DNA from: Chryseobacterium viscerum
Lineage (GTDB): Bacteria; Bacteroidota; Bacteroidia; Flavobacteriales; Weeksellaceae
Assembly: GCF_002899945.2 (NCBI RefSeq)
Contig: NZ_PPEG02000004.1
Span: forward strand, 248,001-312,000
DNA: 64,000 nt
Direction of reading: 5' to 3'
Below, one piece after another: positions 26,003-33,645 of this stretch. Every line of letters begins with the position of its first letter. The stretch's first letter is position 1. The notes under the pieces were generated by a model, which searched no databases, was not told the DNA's origin, and worked only from the letters and a program-made list of their open reading frames with translations. Both the position numbers and the translations under genes were made by a program.

Positions 26003-27835
26003 ATGTCAATAGATCCTAAAATTAAGCAAGAACTACAAGATAATTTAGATTCATTGCTAAAATATCGTAAAAGCAGACGAACTCAGGAAGAGATTATCGA
26101 AGATATCTATATGCTCTTAAATAATATAAAGAAAGATACGTTTCTTCCCTTCGTACTGCAAATGATGAATGCTATACAGTTTAGAGATTCTTTGGATGCT
26201 TTTAAAAATCTAAAATCTCCGCTTCAGCAGTTTGCATATTTAATCGACTTATTTTTTTCTAAACATCATACAGAAACCGAAGATGCTCCAGATGAAAAAG
26301 AATGGAATAAATTAACAGAGCTTCTTGATGAGGTAGAAATGAATTATTTCGGGGAAATTGGTTTTTTCGATGAAAATACAGGAGATTTACAATTAGATAA
26401 AATCACTGTATCATTAAAATCTTTCTTTGACTACTACGCAAATGGACAATTATCTTTTGACGAGCAAACTATCTACCGAATAAGAACGAATTTTTCAAGA
26501 TTTGATGACGTTATTTTCGCAGAATACGGTTTTGAAACGGAGGATATAATTAAATTTTCACTATCTGTAAATATAATACTGCAAGAAAAAGCTAATAGCT
26601 GTTTCTTTTACCACCAGCATCCGGAAAAGTGGCAAGAGTTAACATCCACTTTTGTTAATAAAGGTTTAGTGGATCCTAAAGATTGGGCAGTTCAACCTGA
26701 ATTAAATGATTTGTTCGAGTTCATGACTAGACCAGGATATATTTTTATATTGAAAAAAGAAAATCTTAGATCTATAGAATTACCTGATGAGAGAATATCT
26801 AACTTGATTAAATTCTTAATTTATGATGATAGTACGATAAAGGATCATACTATTTATTATGATAATAAGAGACAATATTTTGATACGCCATTGATAGCAC
26901 TGAGCAACAATGAATTTCTTTTCCCTAATGGAAAGTTCTTATTAGAAGCCTTTTATAACAGAATCAGTTCGAAGTTGGCAGAACTTAAAAAGGAAAAGTA
27001 CACTCAATTCAAGAATAAAATGTTAGAAAAAAAATGTTTAGAAATTTTTAAACATTTATTCAAAGAAGATGCAAGGATTTTTACTTCTTTCTACTTCGAC
27101 AAAACCACAAAAGCGGAGCAAGATTTAGCTATTTTTTATAAGGGTACATTTTTAATAATTGAGATTAAAGATTTTAAGTTTAGAGCTCCGCTAAGAAATC
27201 CTCTGAAAGCTTTTGATAAAATCAGATCAGATTTTAAAAATGGAGTACAAAAAGCTTATGATCAATGTAAAAGACTCGAAAGTAAAATAGAAGAGGGAAA
27301 AGAGTTTAAAATATATGATTTAAAAACTTCAAAAGAGTTATTTGAAATACGACCTGAAAAAATTAAGTCATTTTATTCCATAATTATAACACAGCATAAA
27401 TATGGAGGAATTCAAACAAACTTAGAAGAATTGTTAGAAAAAGAGCATTCAGATTTATATCCTTGGTCAATATGTGTTGATGACTTAGAAATATTTTTAT
27501 TGACTTTACTAAAAATTAGAAAAGAATCGGCAGAGAAAGTGTTTTTTGATTACCTCGATTACAGAGAAGCTTTTCACGAGAGACTTGTTTGTAGTGATGA
27601 ACTTGAAATGTGTGGTTTATTTCTAACCTCAGCTTTAATGTTTAAAAAATTAGCATCTCAAGAAGAAATGATCACAACAAATATTAAAATGTCGGATATT
27701 TTTGACGCTCACTATTTTAATGGATTAGGTTTCGACAATGAAATAAATGTTGATCAAAAGCGGAAAACAGGGTTAAGGGATTATGCGAAAAATTTTAATT
27801 TCGATATCGTTTCAGGAGATGATTTACAATTATAA
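26003..27835 (+). CDS. PD-(D/E)XK nuclease-like protein paired with KAP NTPase
   Basis: 610 aa. About residues 365-410 carry a PD-(D/E)XK-type core: KAEQDLAIFYKGTFLIIEIKDFKF, with Asp at about 374 and the E-x-K of IEIKD at about 387-389, preceded by ARIFTSFYFDKTT. The N-terminal 360 residues and the C-terminus are mostly alpha-helical and not assigned to a family. It is cotranscribed with the KAP NTPase (38-base gap). Likely role: DNA cleavage controlled by the NTPase partner; this is inference from motif and pairing. Confidence 0.75.
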   Translation: MSIDPKIKQELQDNLDSLLKYRKSRRTQEEIIEDIYMLLNNIKKDTFLPFVLQMMNAIQFRDSLDAFKNLKSPLQQFAYLIDLFFSKHHTETEDAPDEKEWNKLTELLDEVEMNYFGEIGFFDENTGDLQLDKITVSLKSFFDYYANGQLSFDEQTIYRIRTNFSRFDDVIFAEYGFETEDIIKFSLSVNIILQEKANSCFFYHQHPEKWQELTSTFVNKGLVDPKDWAVQPELNDLFEFMTRPGYIFILKKENLRSIELPDERISNLIKFLIYDDSTIKDHTIYYDNKRQYFDTPLIALSNNEFLFPNGKFLLEAFYNRISSKLAELKKEKYTQFKNKMLEKKCLEIFKHLFKEDARIFTSFYFDKTTKAEQDLAIFYKGTFLIIEIKDFKFRAPLRNPLKAFDKIRSDFKNGVQKAYDQCKRLESKIEEGKEFKIYDLKTSKELFEIRPEKIKSFYSIIITQHKYGGIQTNLEELLEKEHSDLYPWSICVDDLEIFLLTLLKIRKESAEKVFFDYLDYREAFHERLVCSDELEMCGLFLTSALMFKKLASQEEMITTNIKMSDIFDAHYFNGLGFDNEINVDQKRKTGLRDYAKNFNFDIVSGDDLQL

Positions 27836-27918
27836 ATCCAAGTTTTTTATAATAAAAAATAGATATATGCTGAAGATAGAACAGAGAATAATTTGAAGTC
27901 AGTGCAAGTTAATATTTA

Positions 27919-28866
27919 TTACTTTTTTGGATATTCAATCTTATCAGTTTTAGGATCATAGCTGAATAGCAATCCTAGCTTGTGAGATTGGTTATCAGTA
28001 GTATCAAAAATGTGTAAATCATTATTTTTGTCAACTACAATACTACCTTCTGCTTTGTCATTTAATATAAAGCTTAATGTTTTTGCCTTAGTTTTGTTTG
28101 TTTTGAGATTTAAAATTTCTCTCACATTTGTTTTAACTTCCACGAAATCAAATTTCACAACTGCACTCCAAGAAATACTGTCAATTTTTATGTTTTCTTT
28201 TTTATAGATTAAAAACAGATTTTCATATTTAATCTCCAAAGTAATCTCATTTTCTTCCGTTTTTTCTTTCATCCAACTGAACATTGCGTGCTTCATTATC
28301 ATACCCCAATTTGGCTTTGCATACAGCTGAAAGGTTTGAAAAAAGTCTAAATCCTGACCATCGAGTTCTGTTCTAAAAATAGAATTGCTGTCAATAACTG
28401 TTTCTTGATTTAGAGGCTTTTCAAATTTAATGCCTGTCAAGCTATATTTTGCAAGTCTCGGTTTTAATTGTTTAATAGCAAATCCAAGTATTTCGAATGA
28501 ATTGGCTTCGATCTCTGAAAATGAATACAATTCAATCCCAAAAGCATTTGCAGCAGCAATCGCATCTTTCTGAAAACCTTTTTCTGAGATTAATATTTTT
28601 TTATTAATGTTAGGAATACGAAGACATTTTGAGTTAAAAGCTTCAATTTTTTCTACAGATACTTTTCTAGAATATTCTTTACATTCTATCGCAATTATAA
28701 TTTCGAAATCATTAACCACAGATTTGATAAGTAGATCTATCTCCCTCAGATTTTCATCAAGATTTTCAATTTTATGGTTACTCAAAATTTGTGTGTCTGA
28801 ATCTGTTTGATAAACTTCTTCTACGATTCGAACTAGCTTTTCTAAATTTTTTCCTGATTTTTTCAT
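27919..28866 (-). CDS. Mrr-like restriction endonuclease family protein
   Basis: 315 aa from the ATG at 28866 (MKKSGKNLEKLVRIVEEVY); an in-frame TTG at 28887 adds seven residues and is less likely. The N-terminal domain is an Mrr_cat-type PD-(D/E)XK fold: NLREIDLLIKSVVNDFEIIIAIECKEYSRKVSVEKIEAF with Asp and the E-x-K (IECKEY), followed by ISEKGFQKDAIAAANAFGIEL. The C-terminal 180 residues are beta-rich and not known to me; they may recognise the target. No methyltransferase is adjacent, fitting a modification-dependent nuclease or a conflict effector. It faces the nuclease gene ending at 27835 (convergent). Confidence 0.85.
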   Translation of the reverse strand: MKKSGKNLEKLVRIVEEVYQTDSDTQILSNHKIENLDENLREIDLLIKSVVNDFEIIIAIECKEYSRKVSVEKIEAFNSKCLRIPNINKKILISEKGFQKDAIAAANAFGIELYSFSEIEANSFEILGFAIKQLKPRLAKYSLTGIKFEKPLNQETVIDSNSIFRTELDGQDLDFFQTFQLYAKPNWGMIMKHAMFSWMKEKTEENEITLEIKYENLFLIYKKENIKIDSISWSAVVKFDFVEVKTNVREILNLKTNKTKAKTLSFILNDKAEGSIVVDKNNDLHIFDTTDNQSHKLGLLFSYDPKTDKIEYPKK

Positions 28867-28983
28867 ACAATTGACTTCTACTAACAATCCAATCTAAGTT
28901 TTTAAAATGCAAAATCCCAACTTTTGTTGGGATTATAATCTAGTTATGATTTATTCAATATTGAATAAATACTTTTATGGTTT

Positions 28984-29388
28984 TTATTTATTGATAAGCT
29001 TCTCCAGCCTATCCATCATTTCGTCTTTCTCTTTCAACATTCTTTCGTACAATGCAATCTTTTCCTCGTGAAGTTTTAAAATTTGCTCAACTGGATGAAA
29101 CGTAGGATTGTCATTTCTTTGAAATCCAATGCTATGATCCCCGAACGTATTAGCAATAACATTAACAGCTAGTTCCTCATCAAAGTTTTGAAAAGCCTCT
29201 ACAGGAATTTTAAGAGCATTAGAAATTGCTTTCAATAAATCATCTTCGATAATATCTTTCTGCTCAAGCATAGAAATTTTCTTTTGATTCCATTCCTCTC
29301 CCAAGTCAAAAGCTAAAGCTTCCTGCTTGATACCAAGCATTTCTCTAAAGCGTTTCACATTTCTCCCTTGATGTATTTTCTGTTCCAT
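28984..29388 (-). CDS. XRE-family HTH transcriptional regulator
   Basis: 134 aa from the ATG at 29388 (MEQKIHQGRNVKRFRE); an upstream TTG at 29400 adds four residues. HTH: VKRFREMLGIKQEALAFDLGE, followed by QKKISMLEQKDIIEDDLLKAISNALKI, typical of XRE/Cro repressors. The C-terminus (VEQILKLHEEKIALYERMLKEKDEMMDRLEKLI) is a coiled coil, probably for dimerisation. It is upstream of the Mrr-like gene on the same strand, 117 bases apart, so it may control it. Confidence 0.85.
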   Translation of the reverse strand: MEQKIHQGRNVKRFREMLGIKQEALAFDLGEEWNQKKISMLEQKDIIEDDLLKAISNALKIPVEAFQNFDEELAVNVIANTFGDHSIGFQRNDNPTFHPVEQILKLHEEKIALYERMLKEKDEMMDRLEKLINK

Positions 29389-29567
29389 AGTGGTTATCAA
29401 AATTTTAAAGGCTTAAAGATAAAGCCATTTCTGTTAATTCGTCTGAATTGTAAAGTTAAAAAATTATCCTGTAAAATATCCCTTTCGTCGGATATTTTAT
29501 TCCTAAAAAGTATAGATTATTCACACTGAAGACCAGAATTTAGTTCTCGATTTTAAATTATATTATT

Positions 29568-30122
29568 ATGAAAAAGATAAAAATATCGATGGAAACCAAT
29601 TTTTGGGCGACATATGAAATTGAAGATCCTTTTGAGCTAATTAACGCTTTTTTTAACTACTGTACTGTAGACAGCTATAAAAATACACTCAACGAGGTTA
29701 TGCTGTTTGTCTACAAAGCTGAGGTCTGTAACAAAGAACGTCCAGGAGACGTCTTCGATTTTCATACTGCTGTCAGATCATTTATAAGGGGAGCTTATCT
29801 GCTAACATTCAAAGCTAAAAGATGGAAGGTAAAAGAAGTTCCCGAAGAATGGCAGATCATAAGTCAGGCATCTTTAAATAAAGAAGAATATCAAAATCCA
29901 TTTCTTGTGTTCGAGAAAGCATTCAAATGCAAAACGTTGGACGAATATGAGTTTTTCTTGAATGAAATTGTTCACGTGTCACTTTCACCTTACAGGGAAG
30001 AATTTGATTATGACCTTATCACTCCACATATTTACTTTGTTAAAATGCTGGATGCAGCGCAGGTAATGAGTGAAAGAGGTGTCATAAAGATCAAAGATAA
30101 CGTGAAGGATAATTCTGAATAA
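29568..30122 (+). CDS. Hypothetical protein of the integration module
   Basis: 184 aa. No family recognised. It starts MKKIKISMETNFWATYEIEDPFELINAFFNYC and contains FHTAVRSFIRGAYLLTFKAKRWKVKEVPEEW. Overall acidic and helical, without transmembrane segments. It is the first of a set of rightward genes (30190, 30837) with small gaps or overlap, so the three probably act together. Confidence 0.65.
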   Translation: MKKIKISMETNFWATYEIEDPFELINAFFNYCTVDSYKNTLNEVMLFVYKAEVCNKERPGDVFDFHTAVRSFIRGAYLLTFKAKRWKVKEVPEEWQIISQASLNKEEYQNPFLVFEKAFKCKTLDEYEFFLNEIVHVSLSPYREEFDYDLITPHIYFVKMLDAAQVMSERGVIKIKDNVKDNSE

Positions 30123-30189
30123 TATATCCCTTTCCAGAATAGAATATCCTTCACTCATTCGTCAACTTTACTAAAGCAAAATTATTGAA

Positions 30190-30840
30190 ATGAAAAAGAA
30201 CACACCCTTTAGTAAAGAGAAACAGCTTGTACAAACAAGAGAGCAAGCTGAGATCGCATTAAGTATTCTGGTTCAGAATTCTCAAGGAGTAGATCTTGAA
30301 TTAGGTATATTCTGCCTGCGTGACCAACTGAATAATCCCAGGCTTACAGAACTTCTCGATAGCTATCCTGATTTGATTCAAGAATACGAATTGGAGAAAT
30401 TGCTATCAGGAAAGATTGAGATCAAAGATGCAAGCAGGCGGGATGTCAAGACGGCAGGACTGTTGTCCTGCATATTATTACTCATTCACTTTTACTTTGA
30501 CGACAAATCAAATCATTTGGTCGAATCCAAATCCGAAAGTGATGAATTGGATAATTTCAATAGTACACAATATATAATCAATGCAATCACTTCCGAGAAG
30601 TGTATCAATGAGTTGTTTCTTATTATATTATCAGTAGTTGGAATTGACTATTTTGAGAAGTATCAGGAAAAGATGAAAGACCCTGATTTTGTTTTGAAAC
30701 ATACTTTGGGATTTGACAGCGATCCCGAAATGGGTGTACATATCGATATGATGGTATGGTTTGCCTTGGTTCGCTTATTTATTGAGTCTATCTTTATATA
30801 CTACGATAGTGATTATGAAACTAAAAACGATCAGCTATGA
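30190..30840 (+). CDS. Hypothetical protein of the integration module
   Basis: 216 aa starting MKKNTPFSKEKQLVQTREQAEIALSILVQ. No family recognised. Mostly helical, acidic; two hydrophobic stretches (GLLSCILLLIHFYF and NELFLIILSVVGIDYF) could be buried helices rather than membrane anchors. Its stop overlaps the start of the next gene by four bases (ATGA), so translation is probably coupled. Confidence 0.65.
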   Translation: MKKNTPFSKEKQLVQTREQAEIALSILVQNSQGVDLELGIFCLRDQLNNPRLTELLDSYPDLIQEYELEKLLSGKIEIKDASRRDVKTAGLLSCILLLIHFYFDDKSNHLVESKSESDELDNFNSTQYIINAITSEKCINELFLIILSVVGIDYFEKYQEKMKDPDFVLKHTLGFDSDPEMGVHIDMMVWFALVRLFIESIFIYYDSDYETKNDQL

Positions 30841-32486
30841 AAACGCCAAATAAATCTCCGTTTTCAGTTCTCGCCAACGAGTTCTTGGAAAATACATTGA
30901 ATCACCTTGTACACGACTATTCAATTGTTCAGATATTCTACAAGCAGGAAAAGAACTCAACGAAATCACACCTACTGATCTCCGTTTCTAAAAATGCAGA
31001 TGCTATAAAATTACAGTCAAAAAAATGGGTTGCCGAAGTCAGAGAACAATATCAGGTCTATATTTATTTCATCGATTATTCAAGACTTGAATACCAATTC
31101 TCAAAAGGTCATCCGTTTATAGAATACCACTGCAAACAGTCATCAATAGTCTATCAAAATGCAGACTCTCGTTCTTCACTTTTGATAAACAGAAATTGGA
31201 AAAAATATCACAAAAAGTTCAATCAGTATGAAGATACTTTCCACCACGACCGCGAAATTCATCAGTTGCAGGTTGAAAGATTGATCTCCGAGGATTCCTA
31301 TAATAGTGTCTTTACTTCTTACGAAAAACTGATCGAATACGAGCTTGAATATTTGGAGGAATTATATACTGGAAACAGAACAAGCGATATTGTTCTAAAC
31401 CAGAGAATAAATAAATTATTAATTTATATTCCAGAACTTAAGTCATACTTTGTTAAAAAGAATCAATACGAATATTTTATAACTGAACTCTTTGACGAAG
31501 CAAAGATGGCAATTGAAGAGGATGATATAATCTACAATTCAGAAATGTTTGATTCGTTGCGCATCATTTCGGATTCATTATATACATATATCGAAGCTAG
31601 ATTTTACGAATTGAAACATCTGATCAAAAAGCAATATGAAGAAATTTATAAGGTCGACCAAGATGTGTTTCCAATGGAAGGATATCCGAAAGATGAAATA
31701 CTTGAAAAGGCTATTGAAAGAATATTGACTTTTGTAGAATTGGAACAGATCTATTACTTTCATCAAACAACCTATGGAGAAGTTACCACTTACTATCTAC
31801 TTTTGATCGGTTTGAATGTCAATAATGAGAAAATAAAATCCATCACTCATTCTTTGACGAGTATATTTGGAAATAAATACAGATTTTTATTGGTCGGTCA
31901 CGATCGGTACTGGATTCAAAAGAATCTTTATCAATACCAGAGCTTCTTTGTTTTCATTATGCAAGGCAAACATTTGGTCTATGTCTCAGATCAATATCAT
32001 CCCGAACCGCATTGGGAGATGCCTCATCATCCACAGCACAATGACTTGCATTTCCATTACAAGAGCACATTAGAAAGTTCATTGCAGTTTTATAAATTGA
32101 TTGACGGAACAGAAGAAAATTATCAAGGTGTAGATAATCTCTTCGCATTATTTCTCTTGTCCTTTTGCAGAACTTACATATATGCAAAAGTATTTTATCT
32201 GCCTAATTATATGACCAGTGAAGCCCTTTGGCAATTATGTATCTATGCTGATAAGGACATTCATAAGTACAACTATCTTTTCGAGCAATTCTCAGCCAAC
32301 ATATTTTCCTTTACTGATTATAATATGAGCATACATCACAGTTTAGCAAAAGTTAACACAGAGAAAGTAAATCATTTGAAAATGATTGTAGAAAAGCTGA
32401 TGGATGAACTCAAGGAAACTGTGGTCGGTGGTAAATTAATACTGAGTTTTGAGTTAGATTCTTTATATGAAAAAGCTATTAATTGA
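30837..32486 (+). CDS. Large hypothetical protein, possible nucleotidyltransferase/HEPN-like architecture
   Basis: 549 aa, starting MKTPNKSPFSVLANEFLENTLNHL. The N-terminal third (IVQIFYKQEKNSTKSHLLISV, VYIYFIDYSRLEYQF) and a second similar stretch near 300-390 (YYFHQTTYGEVTTYYLLLIGLNVNN, NKYRFLLVGHDRYWIQKN) look like degenerate nucleotidyltransferase folds. The C-terminal region (LFALFLLSFCRTYIYAKVFYLPNYMTS, IHKYNYLFEQFSANIFSF) is helical like HEPN domains. The catalytic GS...D.D pattern is not preserved, so this is only a structural impression. It is translationally coupled to the preceding gene. Confidence 0.65.
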   Translation: MKTPNKSPFSVLANEFLENTLNHLVHDYSIVQIFYKQEKNSTKSHLLISVSKNADAIKLQSKKWVAEVREQYQVYIYFIDYSRLEYQFSKGHPFIEYHCKQSSIVYQNADSRSSLLINRNWKKYHKKFNQYEDTFHHDREIHQLQVERLISEDSYNSVFTSYEKLIEYELEYLEELYTGNRTSDIVLNQRINKLLIYIPELKSYFVKKNQYEYFITELFDEAKMAIEEDDIIYNSEMFDSLRIISDSLYTYIEARFYELKHLIKKQYEEIYKVDQDVFPMEGYPKDEILEKAIERILTFVELEQIYYFHQTTYGEVTTYYLLLIGLNVNNEKIKSITHSLTSIFGNKYRFLLVGHDRYWIQKNLYQYQSFFVFIMQGKHLVYVSDQYHPEPHWEMPHHPQHNDLHFHYKSTLESSLQFYKLIDGTEENYQGVDNLFALFLLSFCRTYIYAKVFYLPNYMTSEALWQLCIYADKDIHKYNYLFEQFSANIFSFTDYNMSIHHSLAKVNTEKVNHLKMIVEKLMDELKETVVGGKLILSFELDSLYEKAIN

Positions 32487-32570
32487 AATGCACGTTCTTT
32501 ATAATTCAGGACTCTATTCCTCACTTTCCTCAATTTCAGATGATCGATGAATCAAATCAAATTTACACTT

Positions 32571-32834
32571 ATGAAAATAGATATTATTACAAAAGAAGAT
32601 TTACAAATATTCAAAACAGAATTACTGGAAGAAATTAAGAATCTGCTTCAAATCAAGAATTCAGAAAAGAAATTATGGCTACGGTCAACTGAGGTAAAAG
32701 AACTTCTGAAAATTTCTACTGGAACATTACAAAACCTTCGTGTTAATGGAACTTTGTCCTACACCCGCATTGGAGGAACTTTATATTACAATTACAAAGA
32801 TATCGAGCAGTTATTAAATAGTAAACCTTCATAA
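32571..32834 (+). CDS. Small helix-turn-helix (excisionase/MerR-like) protein
   Basis: 87 aa from the ATG at 32571 (MKIDIITKEDLQIF); the ATG at 32547 would add eight residues. The C-terminus carries the AlpA/excisionase-like winged HTH: WLRSTEVKELLKISTGTLQNLRVNGTLSYTRIGGTLYYNYKDIEQLL. In mobile elements of Bacteroidota, proteins like this regulate excision and conjugation genes. It is directly upstream of a second small DNA-binding gene and of the recombinase. Confidence 0.85.
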   Translation: MKIDIITKEDLQIFKTELLEEIKNLLQIKNSEKKLWLRSTEVKELLKISTGTLQNLRVNGTLSYTRIGGTLYYNYKDIEQLLNSKPS

Positions 32835-32905
32835 TTATTTCATCTTTGTCAAGCTTTTCACTGCGAGATATTTCAATTGGATATCAGCAAATTATTATCA
32901 AGCAA

Positions 32906-33232
32906 ATGAATTACATCAAACATTTAACAGCCTTCTTTGGGAAAGTAGCAAAAGAAAACTCATTAAATCCAACGCATATCAGCCTGTATATGGCTTTATT
33001 TCAATTCTGGAATTTCAATCGCTTTAAGAATCCGATCCATATCTCTAGGGATGAGGTTATGCGAATCAGTAAAATACATTCAAAGGCTACTTATCATAAA
33101 TGTATTAAGGATCTGCATTCATTAGGTTATTTTGACTACCAACCTTCATACAATCCATTCGAAGGAAGTCAAGTTAATATGTTTGATTTTGCTGGGGAAT
33201 TAAAACCAACACCTAGGGCAAAAAGACTTTGA
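32906..33232 (+). CDS. Winged-helix-like DNA-binding protein of the element
   Basis: 108 aa from the ATG at 32906 (MNYIKHLTAFFGKVAKENS); a TTG at 32846 adds 20 residues that are not convincing. It contains a replication/transcription-type HTH: LNPTHISLYMALFQFWNFNRF, then ISRDEVMRISKIHSKATYHKCIKDLHSLGYFDY, characteristic of helix-turn-helix proteins in Bacteroidota mobile elements. Length and position between the excisionase-like gene and the recombinase fit a regulator of the element. Confidence 0.72.
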   Translation: MNYIKHLTAFFGKVAKENSLNPTHISLYMALFQFWNFNRFKNPIHISRDEVMRISKIHSKATYHKCIKDLHSLGYFDYQPSYNPFEGSQVNMFDFAGELKPTPRAKRL

Positions 33233-33366
33233 TAAATATGAACTTAATTGAAAATCGATGAGTTACTAGATAATAGCATAGACTGGCAAAGACGATTGAA
33301 GCCAATGAATTACAATTGTGTAATGTTGGGATTTCTCTAAATTATATTTAGGGAAATTCTGTATTT

Positions 33367-33534
33367 ATGTCTCAGTCAAAAGAAATCAAGAAGATCCCTA
33401 TAGAGGAAGTAATGGAATACTTCAAAAGCGAAGGTTTGGAAGTATCGCAGGAGGAAGCCGAAGCAATAATGGAATTTCTCTACAGTCTTACATTTATCGT
33501 TATCAAAAAGTATTTTGACAACGATGAAGAGTGA
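33367..33534 (+). CDS. Small hypothetical protein of the integration module
   Basis: 55 aa (MSQSKEIKKIPIEEVMEYF ... KKYFDNDEE), too short for standard thresholds. Strongly acidic, helical, with a phase and codon use that look coding; it lies about 110 bases before the recombinase. From memory, small proteins with the pattern IEEVMEYFKSEG...EEAEAIMEFLYSL are common beside recombinases of this type in Flavobacteriia. Function unknown. Confidence 0.65.
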   Translation: MSQSKEIKKIPIEEVMEYFKSEGLEVSQEEAEAIMEFLYSLTFIVIKKYFDNDEE

Positions 33535-33645
33535 CATACTTCTCGGGATATTATCACTTCAAGACCGGAATACAAATAATTCCACCTTTATCCCTTGTTT
33601 GACCATACAGTCAACATTATACTATAAAATTAAATCTTTATCATT

